DNA of 8,754 bases from Gemmatimonadales bacterium (GTDB lineage: Bacteria > Gemmatimonadota > Gemmatimonadetes > Gemmatimonadales > GWC2-71-9), in contig JACDDX010000055.1 of assembly GCA_013816685.1 (NCBI GenBank), positions 1 through 8,754 on the forward strand. The letters run 5' to 3'. Under the pieces are notes generated by a model, which was given only the letters and a program-made list of their open reading frames with translations, searched no databases and was not told where the DNA came from. This document shows, in pieces, positions 1-6,993 of this stretch. Both the position numbers and the translations under genes were made by a program. The first letter of the stretch is position 1, and each line of letters begins with the position of its first letter.

Positions 1-639
<639 letters not shown>

Positions 640-833
640 TTTTGAAGAATTGAACAGCTCGAACCGAACGACTTGGTTTGTTCTTGTCGTCGGAATCACA
701 ATCAATCAGAGTTAAACCCGATCTGGACAGCCTCTGTGTCCGCCAGACCATAGGGTCCGCACTCCCGTCACTTTCTGCTCACATCACTTGTCAAAGAGCT
801 GAAAATCCGTCCCGGCGTGCTATTCGCCCGGAG
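640..833 (-). other. 16S rRNA leader (pre-rRNA 5' external spacer)
   Basis: This is the transcribed spacer between the predicted rRNA promoter and the mature 16S end. It contains the boxA-like element annotated separately and a small hairpin (GGACA paired with TGTCC, about 726-743). It has no convincing coding potential. It is AT-richer than the rest of the window, as expected for an rRNA leader. The extent depends on the predicted transcription start. Confidence 0.6.
788..799 (-). promoter_or_regulatory. boxA-like rRNA antitermination element
   Basis: The minus strand reads GCTCTTTGACAA, very close to the boxA core (TGCTCTTTAACA) found in rRNA leaders. It lies about 35 bases after the predicted start of transcription and about 150 bases before the 16S 5' end, the usual place. 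In known systems boxA RNA binds NusB/NusE and lets polymerase read through Rho-dependent stops in the rRNA operon. The assignment rests on motif and position only. Confidence 0.75.
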
Positions 834-839
834 CCCACC

Positions 840-867
840 ATAATAGCCTATTTCAGTACGCTGTCAA
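840..867 (-). promoter_or_regulatory. rRNA operon promoter (-35 TTGACA, -10 TATTAT)
   Basis: On the minus strand a perfect -35 TTGACA (867-862) is followed after 16 bases by TATTAT (845-840), a near-consensus -10 box. Transcription would begin near 833. The bases after the -10 box are G/C-rich (GGTGGGC), as in the discriminators of stringently controlled rRNA promoters. A short A-run (GAAAACA) sits just before the -35 box, where an UP element would be. Position about 200 bases before mature 16S and upstream of boxA fits well. Confidence 0.8.
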
Positions 868-920
868 GCACTGTTTTCAAGCTACCTGCAGCGCTCCAAC
901 ACTCTTCGCCCGGCCATCAT

Positions 921-940
921 AAAATCCCGCCTGAGGGACC
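921..940 (-). terminator. possible weak terminator after the antiporter pair
   Basis: On the minus strand TCCC, a six-base loop and GGGA are followed directly by TTTT. Two flanking G-T pairs could extend the four-pair stem to six, but they would use part of the T-run. It lies 74 bases past the second antiporter's stop and before the rRNA promoter, where a terminator would be expected. The stem is short, so this is a tentative call. The rest of 868-1013 shows nothing recognisable. Confidence 0.3.
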
Positions 941-1013
941 TTTCCGAATGGCGTATCCTCTGAATGGAAAGCCACATGGATCGAAGAGCCGGGTTAGTTG
1001 CGGGAGGGCAATT

Positions 1014-2336
1014 CTAATGAGCGCTGTCGCGGCACGCAAGGGGTTGTTCCACCGCGATTTCCCCGGCCCGTGAGAGCCCCCGTCGGAACAGAATCGGACC
1101 CACTGATTCGTTCACCGCGATCACCCCAATCATCAGCGTCTGCATCGCCACACCCACCCCCGGCAGCCGCTCGGCCAACACCGCGGCCAGCCCGAGAGCG
1201 ACCCCCGCCTGGGAGACCAGTCCGGTCCAGGCATACCGGACGACGACCTCCTCGGCCCCGGCGTAGCGTGCCCCGATCCCGGAACCCGCGTAAATGGCCG
1301 CCGCCCGCACCACAACCACCACCAGCACGACCCCCCACAGCGACGCGAACTCCTGGACCCGGAGCTCGGCGCCCGCCATCGCGAAAAAAATCACGAACAC
1401 CGGAACCGCAGTCAGGTGCAGCGTGGCCACCAGCGGCTCCGCCCGCACCGGCGCGACGTTCTCGACCAGAAATCCGGCGGTCAGGAGACTCAGCAGCAGC
1501 TCGAAGTGCAGCGCCTGCGCCGCTGCCGCGGTCGCGAAGACAACGACCACCGCGAAGACCACCAGCTCGCGCTTCACGAAGCGGAGGTAGAGGCTCACGA
1601 TGCCTCCGATCACCACCCCGGCCAGCAGCGAGCCGAACACCTCCCGCAGCAGCCGGATCAACGCGGCCAGGGCGCTGGTCGAGTCACCTCCCAGACGCGC
1701 CTGCGCGAGGCTGAAGGCCACGGTAAAGAGAAAAATCACGACGACATCCGCCACCAGCACGACACCCAGCGTCGTGCGCGCCACGGGCCCCCTCGCCCGG
1801 GTCTCCGTGAGCAGCGCGAGGGTGACCATGGGCGAGTTGACGGTGAGGACGACCGAAAACAAGAGTGCCACCGAAAAGACCGCCGGCCCGGGTAGCGTCG
1901 CCAGGAACGGGATCCAGGACCGCAACGCCAGTGTAACTGCCACCAGCGCCGCCAGGACAAGGCCGGTCTGCATGACCAGAATCCATCCGACGGCCCGCCG
2001 GCGGAGCCGGAGATCTGCCACCCGCAGCTCGGCTCCGGCGAGCAGGCCGATCAGCCCTATGGCCAGGCGCTTCATCGTGCCCATGTCCTCGAGCACGCCC
2101 GAGGGCACGATGCCCGAGACCGATGGGCCGAGCGCCAGCCCCGCTACCAGGTAGCCCACCAGTCGAGGGAGGCCGACGTCGTGGGCAAGTGCTCCGAAGG
2201 TGTCGGCCGTGAGCAGGAGAATCCCGAACAGAAAGAGCGATCGTGGGGCGATCACCCCCTCCGTCGGCGAGCGCAATGGCTCGAGCAGGATGGCGCCACC
2301 GATCAGCAGCGCCAGCACCACCAGCCGCCGGATCAC
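1014..2336 (-). CDS. CPA2-type cation/proton antiporter, second of a pair
   Basis: 440 residues, almost wholly hydrophobic with about a dozen membrane segments, matching the Na+/H+ exchanger domain (PF00999) of the CPA2 superfamily. Family hallmarks visible are PRLVGYLVAGLALGP (57-71), a GLIGLLAGAEL segment (94-104), the 'FFAMAGAEL' segment (327-335) and NESVGPILF near the end (419-427). A lone carboxylate, D197 in VLVADVVV, occupies the likely ion-binding helix where electrogenic antiporters have two acids. No TrkA-N or TrkA-C nucleotide-binding domain follows, unlike KefB/KefC. The GTG start at 2336 overlaps the stop of the upstream antiporter as GTGA, indicating translational coupling. The frame stays open upstream to about 3002, but that part is arginine-rich antisense-like noise inside the upstream gene. 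It presumably exchanges Na+ or K+ for H+ at the inner membrane; the ion cannot be told. Confidence 0.88.
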   Translation of the reverse strand: MIRRLVVLALLIGGAILLEPLRSPTEGVIAPRSLFLFGILLLTADTFGALAHDVGLPRLVGYLVAGLALGPSVSGIVPSGVLEDMGTMKRLAIGLIGLLAGAELRVADLRLRRRAVGWILVMQTGLVLAALVAVTLALRSWIPFLATLPGPAVFSVALLFSVVLTVNSPMVTLALLTETRARGPVARTTLGVVLVADVVVIFLFTVAFSLAQARLGGDSTSALAALIRLLREVFGSLLAGVVIGGIVSLYLRFVKRELVVFAVVVVFATAAAAQALHFELLLSLLTAGFLVENVAPVRAEPLVATLHLTAVPVFVIFFAMAGAELRVQEFASLWGVVLVVVVVRAAAIYAGSGIGARYAGAEEVVVRYAWTGLVSQAGVALGLAAVLAERLPGVGVAMQTLMIGVIAVNESVGPILFRRGLSRAGEIAVEQPLACRDSAH

Positions 2337-3598
2337 GCCGGCCGCTCCATCGCGTCCGGCCCGCCGTCGAGTCCGGGCGGCTCCATGGCACCCGCAGCAT
2401 CCGCGGCGGCGACTACGGCGTTCGCCTCGCGGGCCGCGACGATCTCGAACAGCAGCACGGACAGCAGCGTCGCCGTCAGCACGAGTTTGGGATTCAGGTC
2501 CGGCCGCACCTGGGTGTAGTTGAGTGCCAGAGCGACGGCCAGACCGCCCTGGGAGAGCAGTGCCCGCCCCAGACCGCGGGTCCGGAGATCCGGCGGCGCC
2601 ACGGTTCGTCCAGCGTACCGGCCCCCGAGCAGGCGGGCACCGAGCCTGATCAGAACGAAGACGGGTGCGATCACGAGCAGGTCGGGCGAGCCCGGACTCC
2701 ACGACGCGCCCGCGAAGACGAGCAGCGCCAGATAGACCGGTCGCTCGGTCGAGCGAAGCAACCGTTCGACGTCGCGATGGGCGCTGCCGCTGTTGGCCAG
2801 AATGAATCCGAGCACCAGCGTGGTGTAGATGGGCGAAAAGTTCAGATAGTAGCTCGCGCCGCTGGCGACGACGATCGCGCCCGCGAGGGCGACGAACAAT
2901 CGGCTCGACCCCTCCGGATGATCGGCGTCGGGCCGGGGGCCGAGGAAGAGATGAAACAAGATGCCGCTGGCGATACCGACAGCGAGGTTGATCACGGCCC
3001 ATTCGGTCGCGGTTGGAGCCCGCACCGTCGAAGCCACCTCGCCCTGGTGATAGACGGCGAGGATCAGCCCGAAGGCGACGACGCCGACCAGGGCGTCAAC
3101 TCGCGCGGTCAGTTGGACCACCGGCAGGATGGGTGGGCGCAGCCCGCTCCGTCGCCCGAGCTCGTCGACCGCAGCCGGCGAGCTCAGCACGGCAACGGAG
3201 GCCAGGGTCACGGCCTGAACGGCCGCATCGTGCCAGGGGCTGCCGGCGACATAGTAGAACAACGGCAGGAGGGCACCGAACGCCAGCGCGAAGGTGACGA
3301 GCGCTTCGGCGAACGCTACCTGCAGGTGCGCCCCACGCACCAGCGCCAGCACCGGGAGGCGGAAGTAGCTGCCCAGGAGCATTCCCATCCAGCCCAGCGC
3401 CAGACTCACGATCGGCGTGAGATCCTGCACCTGGGCGGTGCCGAGCAGGCCGCTAACACGGGGGCCAAGCAGGTAGCCGATCAGCAGGTATTCGGCGCCG
3501 CCCACATAGCCGAAGCGGTCTCGCAGCCGATCGAAAACGAGGTAGGCAAGGATGTAACCGACCGTGACGACCGCAAGCGCCGCGAGCGTAGTTTGCAG
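2333..3598 (-). CDS. CPA2-type cation/proton antiporter, first of a pair (probable CTG start)
   Basis: 421 residues from the proposed CTG start, again a multi-spanning PF00999-type protein. Hallmarks are an opening membrane helix (2-22), GGAEYLLIGYLLGP (33-46), the segment VLSSPAAVDELGRR (127-140) and a conserved-looking GFILANSGSAHRDVERLL stretch (224-241). A single carboxylate, D168 in TARVDAL, sits in the likely ion-binding helix. The first obvious start, GTG at 3505, would remove the opening helix. The frame continues upstream with good membrane-protein sequence to a stop just before 3660, and contains no ATG, GTG or TTG there. CTG at 3598 has a perfect GGGAGG (3610-3605) six bases before it, so I chose it. 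The C-terminal 40 residues are Ala/Gly-rich and soluble. No TrkA domain. It is homologous in layout to the next gene, with which it overlaps by four bases. Confidence 0.85.
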   Translation of the reverse strand: MQTTLAALAVVTVGYILAYLVFDRLRDRFGYVGGAEYLLIGYLLGPRVSGLLGTAQVQDLTPIVSLALGWMGMLLGSYFRLPVLALVRGAHLQVAFAEALVTFALAFGALLPLFYYVAGSPWHDAAVQAVTLASVAVLSSPAAVDELGRRSGLRPPILPVVQLTARVDALVGVVAFGLILAVYHQGEVASTVRAPTATEWAVINLAVGIASGILFHLFLGPRPDADHPEGSSRLFVALAGAIVVASGASYYLNFSPIYTTLVLGFILANSGSAHRDVERLLRSTERPVYLALLVFAGASWSPGSPDLLVIAPVFVLIRLGARLLGGRYAGRTVAPPDLRTRGLGRALLSQGGLAVALALNYTQVRPDLNPKLVLTATLLSVLLFEIVAAREANAVVAAADAAGAMEPPGLDGGPDAMERPA

Positions 3599-3604
3599 AC
3601 CCAG

Positions 3605-3610
3605 CCTCCC
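3605..3610 (-). promoter_or_regulatory. Shine-Dalgarno GGGAGG that decides the antiporter start
   Basis: GGGAGG on the minus strand is separated by six bases from the CTG at 3598. This is the optimal spacing and supports starting 31 codons upstream of the first conventional start codon (GTG, 3505). Confidence 0.6.
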
Positions 3611-3720
3611 GGAGCGCCTGGCGGTCGGGGCAGACCCGCCCCGGTGACCTGCGACACGGATTCACCCTTGCCCGGGGTCTACAGTGGCTTGCCCGTTCAG
3701 GCGATCCCCCGACCGATTAC
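3611..3720. other. divergent intergenic region, antiporter pair and YciF-like gene
   Basis: The spacer between the leftward antiporter pair and the rightward ferritin-like gene should hold promoters for both directions. I looked for -35/-10 pairs on both strands and found none convincing: TACAGT at 3680-3685 lacks a partner at proper spacing. The promoters may be of an alternative sigma type. Confidence 0.4.
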
Positions 3721-3732
3721 AAGGAGTATCCT

Positions 3733-4293
3733 ATGGCAAAGCTAGCCTCTCTTGACGATCTGCTCGTCAACGAGTTGCAGGAGATCTACCACGCCGAAGG
3801 TCAGATCGTCGGGGCGCTGCCCAGGATGGTGAAGGCCGCCAGCCATGCTGATCTGCAACGCGCGTTCGGGACCCACCTCAAAGAAACCGAAGGGCACGTA
3901 GCCCGGCTGGAGCAGGTCTTCCAGTTGCTCGGCATTCCGGCAAAGGCGAAGCAGTGCGACGGGATGGCGGGGTTGCTGGAGGAAGGCCGCAAGCTGATGG
4001 AGACTGACGCGGAACCCTCCGTCATGGATGCCGCCCTGATCGCGGCGGCGCAGAAGGTCGAACACTACGAGATCGCGAGCTACGGGTGCCTCTGCACCTA
4101 CGCCGAAATGCTGGGGCACGACGATGTACACGAGCTGCTCGGTGAGACGCTGGACGAGGAGGAGATGGCGGACCAGAAGCTGACAGCCGTCGCCGAGAGC
4201 GTCATCAATGGTGAGGCGGCCGATGCAGGAGCCGAGGAGGAGGTGGACGAGGAGGATGTAGACGAGGAAATCGAGGAGGAGGCATCGCGGTAG
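3733..4293 (+). CDS. YciE/YciF-type ferritin-like protein (DUF892) with acidic tail
   Basis: 186 residues. Residues 5 to about 160 match the DUF892 family (PF05974; E. coli YciE/YciF), a ferritin-like four-helix bundle linked to osmotic and oxidative stress. Likely metal-ligand clusters occur on successive helices: ELQEIYHAE (14-22), HLKETEGH (48-55), VEHYE (109-113) and DEEE (141-144). The usual family opening 'L..LL..EL...Y.AE.Q' is present. The ATG at 3733 has AAGGAG (3721-3726) six bases before it. After the bundle comes an extra tail, 161-186, in which 13 of residues 168-183 are Asp or Glu; typical members I know lack this. The biochemical role of the family is not firmly established, though di-iron or manganese binding is likely. 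It may share a transcript with the small gene 77 bases downstream, since no terminator is visible between them. Confidence 0.92.
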   Translation: MAKLASLDDLLVNELQEIYHAEGQIVGALPRMVKAASHADLQRAFGTHLKETEGHVARLEQVFQLLGIPAKAKQCDGMAGLLEEGRKLMETDAEPSVMDAALIAAAQKVEHYEIASYGCLCTYAEMLGHDDVHELLGETLDEEEMADQKLTAVAESVINGEAADAGAEEEVDEEDVDEEIEEEASR

Positions 4294-4370
4294 CAACGCA
4301 GCCTGCATTATTGTCCCAATGACACGACCAGGAACGCGGACGGCTCCCGACTTCAAACCGGAGTGGCTCC

Positions 4371-4703
4371 ATGACGGAAAAGCCAGCCGAGGGCGTGCCG
4401 GCCCTTCAGAACGACGACGTGACGGGTATGACCGAAGACAAGCAGAAGGAAATCATCGAGCGAAGCGGCCGAACCGACCGACCGGACGCGGCGAAGGAAT
4501 TCTACGACGAGCAGGAAGATCAGGCCGGGTCCTCCAAACCGCCGGCAGGCAAGGATCGCCAGCCGTCCGGCAGCTCAGGTCCGTCGACGGCAGAGCATGG
4601 TACACAGGGCGAGCAGGACAGCGAGTTCGAGCACCGCTGGAAAGATGCGGCTGCCGGGAGTGCGTCACCGAACAAAGGTGAAAAAGGCAAGAAGAAGAGC
4701 TGA
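4371..4703 (+). CDS. small hydrophilic protein of unknown function
   Basis: 110 residues with no hydrophobic helix, no cysteine and no family I recognise. It is dominated by Glu, Asp, Lys, Ser, Gly, Pro and Gln. The first half (MTEDKQKEIIERSGRTDRPD, about 20-39) could form a short helix, and the rest is probably disordered, ending in a lysine-rich tail (KGEKGKKKS). GGAG at 4360-4363 lies seven bases before the ATG at 4371, a fair ribosome site. A competing frame from 4319 lacks one and has an arginine-rich shadow composition. Position behind the YciF-like gene suggests co-transcription and a stress role, like other small hydrophilic stress proteins. That is inference from context only. Confidence 0.65.
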   Translation: MTEKPAEGVPALQNDDVTGMTEDKQKEIIERSGRTDRPDAAKEFYDEQEDQAGSSKPPAGKDRQPSGSSGPSTAEHGTQGEQDSEFEHRWKDAAAGSASPNKGEKGKKKS

Positions 4704-4716
4704 GACGGACCTGCAG

Positions 4717-4790
4717 CGCGCCCGGCAGGACTCGAACCTGCGACCCTCTGCTTAGAAGGCAGATGCTCTATCCGGCTGAGCTACGGGCGC
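4717..4790 (-). tRNA. tRNA-Arg (anticodon UCU)
   Basis: The minus strand folds as a full cloverleaf. The acceptor stem is GCGCCCG (4790-4784) with CGGGCGC (4724-4718) and discriminator G at 4717. The D arm is GCTC/GAGC, the anticodon stem TCTGC/GCAGA with loop CTTCTAA, and the T arm GCAGG/CCTGC around TTCGAGT. The anticodon TCT reads AGA (and AGG by wobble), rare arginine codons in a GC-rich genome. CCA is not encoded and must be added enzymatically. The 3' end is only 13 bases from the stop of the convergent small gene. Confidence 0.97.
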
Positions 4791-4862
4791 TTCCTTGAAA
4801 CGCAACAACTTAGCCGCGTGATTCGCCGGCGGCCCGCTCGAACCGGTAAATGAGCGGCCTTA

Positions 4863-4880
4863 GAAGCGAGCCCTCGCTTC
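4863..4880 (-). terminator. perfect hairpin after the peroxidase gene, no T-run
   Basis: GAAGCGAG and CTCGCTTC are perfect complements separated by two bases (a real loop would open the last pair). The hairpin lies 33 bases past the stop of the peroxidase gene and before the tRNA. No proper T-run follows on the minus strand, so it may instead stabilise the mRNA end. Confidence 0.45.
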
Positions 4881-4912
4881 GCACGCTGTCCGGTACGCTC
4901 GGCAGGAACGAG

Positions 4913-6838
4913 TCACGGCGCTGCCGACACGGTGGTGTCGGTCAGCGTGCCTAGAAACGCCACCAGATCGCGCTTCTCGGCAGCGCTCAGGTGCAGGGAA
5001 TCCGGAGGTAAGGTCTGATTGGGAAGCCGCATGCCCAGCCCGATGCCACCGCCGCGGTCATAGAATTCTACCACCTCGTCCAACGTGCGAAAGACGCCGT
5101 TGTGCATGTAGGGCGCCGTCCGAGCGACGTTGCGCAGGGTCGGGGTCTTGAATGCGTGGCGGTTCTGCGGCTGGGGATGGAAGCCGAAGAGGCCTGGATC
5201 GGGATCGATGGTCGCCCGTGCCGTCAGCGGACGCGCGGGTACCCCGATGACCTCCGCCTCCGCCTCCAGGTAGCTGGGGGGTGCCGTCCCCCCGAACAGC
5301 GGGGGGAAATGGCAGGTGCCGCACCGACCCTTGCCGAGAAACAGGTTGAAGCCTCGCGTCTCCGCCGGCGTCAGCGCCGCGGCATCGCCACGGACCGCAC
5401 GGTCGAAGCGCGAATCCAGCGCGACGAGCGATCGGACGTAGGCGGCCATCGCAACCGAGAGCATCTGTCCCGTGAGGGGCGCGCCCCGCGGCCGGCCCAG
5501 CGCGGCCGCGAATTGAACCATCAGTGCGGAGTCGCGGCCAAGCTTGTGGGCCGCTGAATCAACAGGCAGGCCCATCTCCCGGCTGTTCTGCATTACCTCC
5601 TCGACCTGGAATTCCAGATATGGCACCCGCTGGTCGGCGAACTGAAAGGCTTGGAGACCGGCATTGAGCAGGGTGGGCGTATTCCGCGCCGGTGTGCGGC
5701 CCGGATCGACGTTGGCCCGGACACGACCGTCGCTGAAGGCGCGAGCCGGCAGATGACAGGTGGCGCAGGAGCGGGCGCCCTTGAGCGAAAGGGCCGGATC
5801 GAAGAAGAGCCGCCGGCCCAGCGCAAGCAACTCCGGAGTGGGTTCGGGGGCATAATCCGGCGCGTACCAGCGGGAGTCGAGAGCCCGATCGGCGTAGATG
5901 TTGGTCGCGCCGGGCGCCCAGGCGGTTCGGTACGGTGCCGGGGGCAACTCGAGCACGTGCTCGACCCGCCTCAGCACGTCAGTTACGGGGCGAACGAAAT
6001 CAACCAGAAACGCGAGGCGGTCGAAGGTGTCGGACCCAGCCGCCCGCTCCAGATCAGCTGACGCCGCAGCCAGCGACACCCGAAGCGCCGTCGCGGTTGC
6101 GGCGTCTCGCTTCTCAATTGCGGCTTCGTAGGGCCGAAGCCCCTCCTCGACCCCATGGAGCGCTTCGGCAGATTCGCGGAGCCAGTCGCCCGAACGGGTC
6201 GCGTCCACGCCGGCCAGGCCGAGCGTGGCCACCCGGGCGACTTCGAGGCGCGCGGCGTCGAAGCCCCAGCGCGCGGCCGCGAGCGTCTCCGCGGGTTCTC
6301 CCCGCATGGCGTCGATCACGCGTTGCATGCCTTCGACCTCGCGCCGGGCGACCGTTGGGAACTCCGTCATCAACCGGGGAAAGAGGGCCGCCTCGATTAC
6401 CTGGAACCCGGTTGGGGGTACTGGCTGCGCTGGATCGTCCTCGTTTTCAGCCGGAACCGGTGGGCCGTTGAGAGCACGGACCAGGAAGGGGCCCTCGCGA
6501 TCATTGGGGGCTGTGGCCCCGAACGCGTCGGCGTACTCGACCAAATACTCGATTCGCTTATACGCTGCCCGTGCGCGGCGATACGCGGCTCGTGCCCTAC
6601 CCGTGTCGACGGTAGGAGGCAGGGCACCCAGGTCGTGCAGCGCCGACGCCAATGTGTCGAGCCGGGCAAGCGGTGCGAAGCGCGCGGTCCGGACGGAGAG
6701 CCCGGGAGTGCGCTCTTGCGGCAGCAGCGGCCGCTCGGCCGGCAACCCCGCCAGCCACACCACGGCGGCGACAACGCTGCTAAGCAGGAGCGCTGACACG
6801 AATCGGTGCATGGTGCGGTACGGCCGGTGAACCGACAA
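4913..6838 (-). CDS. exported di-heme cytochrome c peroxidase with imelysin-like N-terminal domain
   Basis: 641 residues. A basic N-terminus and hydrophobic stretch (13-32) form a signal peptide or anchor. Residues about 45-310 are helical and resemble imelysin-type domains, including YKRIEYLVEY (93-102), a NGPP motif (134-137) and GFQVIEAALFP (154-164). Residues about 335-636 form the CCP/MauG domain (PF03150). It has two heme c sites, CATCH (C358, C361, H362) and CGTCH (C506, C509, H510), the EMG motif (431-433) and TAPYMHNGVF (584-593), typical of bacterial CcpA-type enzymes. These reduce H2O2 to water in the periplasm with electrons from small cytochromes; MauG relatives instead oxidise proteins. 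An ordinary CcpA is about 330 residues, so the first half is an added domain. The TTG start at 6838 has GGAGG seven bases ahead; ATG at 6811 is the alternative and lacks such a site. Cytochrome maturation genes must lie elsewhere. Confidence 0.93.
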   Translation of the reverse strand: MSVHRPYRTMHRFVSALLLSSVVAAVVWLAGLPAERPLLPQERTPGLSVRTARFAPLARLDTLASALHDLGALPPTVDTGRARAAYRRARAAYKRIEYLVEYADAFGATAPNDREGPFLVRALNGPPVPAENEDDPAQPVPPTGFQVIEAALFPRLMTEFPTVARREVEGMQRVIDAMRGEPAETLAAARWGFDAARLEVARVATLGLAGVDATRSGDWLRESAEALHGVEEGLRPYEAAIEKRDAATATALRVSLAAASADLERAAGSDTFDRLAFLVDFVRPVTDVLRRVEHVLELPPAPYRTAWAPGATNIYADRALDSRWYAPDYAPEPTPELLALGRRLFFDPALSLKGARSCATCHLPARAFSDGRVRANVDPGRTPARNTPTLLNAGLQAFQFADQRVPYLEFQVEEVMQNSREMGLPVDSAAHKLGRDSALMVQFAAALGRPRGAPLTGQMLSVAMAAYVRSLVALDSRFDRAVRGDAAALTPAETRGFNLFLGKGRCGTCHFPPLFGGTAPPSYLEAEAEVIGVPARPLTARATIDPDPGLFGFHPQPQNRHAFKTPTLRNVARTAPYMHNGVFRTLDEVVEFYDRGGGIGLGMRLPNQTLPPDSLHLSAAEKRDLVAFLGTLTDTTVSAAP

Positions 6839-6845
6839 GCTATGG

Positions 6846-6867
6846 CCTCCGAGAGGGGAGGAGTATA
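6846..6867 (-). promoter_or_regulatory. peroxidase gene -10 box (TATACT) and ribosome site (GGAGG)
   Basis: TATACT at 6867-6862 is a good -10 box, followed by a pyrimidine and GC-rich stretch. The start of transcription would fall near 6855, leaving a very short leader. GGAGG (6850-6846) then precedes the TTG start by seven bases. No TTGACA-like -35 box stands at the right distance; GCTAAGTT just upstream is noted separately. An activator or other sigma factor may be needed. Confidence 0.4.
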
Positions 6868-6927
6868 AGAACTTAGCCTTTCTGAGCCCGGCCGCCCGGG
6901 TCGGACCCTCGGATGCTGTCGGGCTAG

Positions 6928-6960
6928 GTAAGAAAGGGGCCGGGATTTGGTCCCGGCCCC
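6928..6960 (-). terminator. strong intrinsic terminator of the stress-protein gene
   Basis: A perfect ten-pair stem, GGGGCCGGGA with TCCCGGCCCC (6936-6960) around a five-base loop, is followed on the minus strand by TTTCTTAC. It lies 33 bases after the stop of the DUF2382 stress-protein gene and upstream of the peroxidase promoter, so it separates the two minus-strand units. In the plus direction no T-run follows. Confidence 0.9.
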
Positions 6961-6993
6961 AATCTCATGGCATGTGGCCCGATGGCAGCTGGC

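Noticed and set aside
678..1073. 131-codon plus-strand frame over the rRNA promoter and leader
   Set aside because: Overlaps the rRNA promoter, boxA and leader in antisense and has no recognisable domain.
2337..3002. 222-residue N-terminal extension of the second antiporter
   Set aside because: It lies inside the first antiporter in another frame and is arginine-rich nonsense; GTG at 2336 with the GTGA overlap and the conserved domain start fit better.
2243..3745. 500-codon open frame on the plus strand
   Set aside because: It runs antisense to the antiporters and encodes Arg/Gly/Gln-rich, low-complexity sequence, as expected of GC-rich antisense frames; the minus strand encodes recognisable membrane proteins.
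3742..4356. 204-codon minus-strand frame
   Set aside because: Antisense to the well-supported ferritin-like gene, with no family features of its own.
4319..4681. alternative frame of 120 codons over the small hydrophilic gene
   Set aside because: Arg/Gly-rich shadow with no ribosome site; the 4371 frame has GGAG at good spacing.
6155..6830. plus-strand frames of about 200 codons opposite the peroxidase gene
   Set aside because: Antisense shadows of a gene with two heme motifs and family hallmarks; their sequence is low-complexity.
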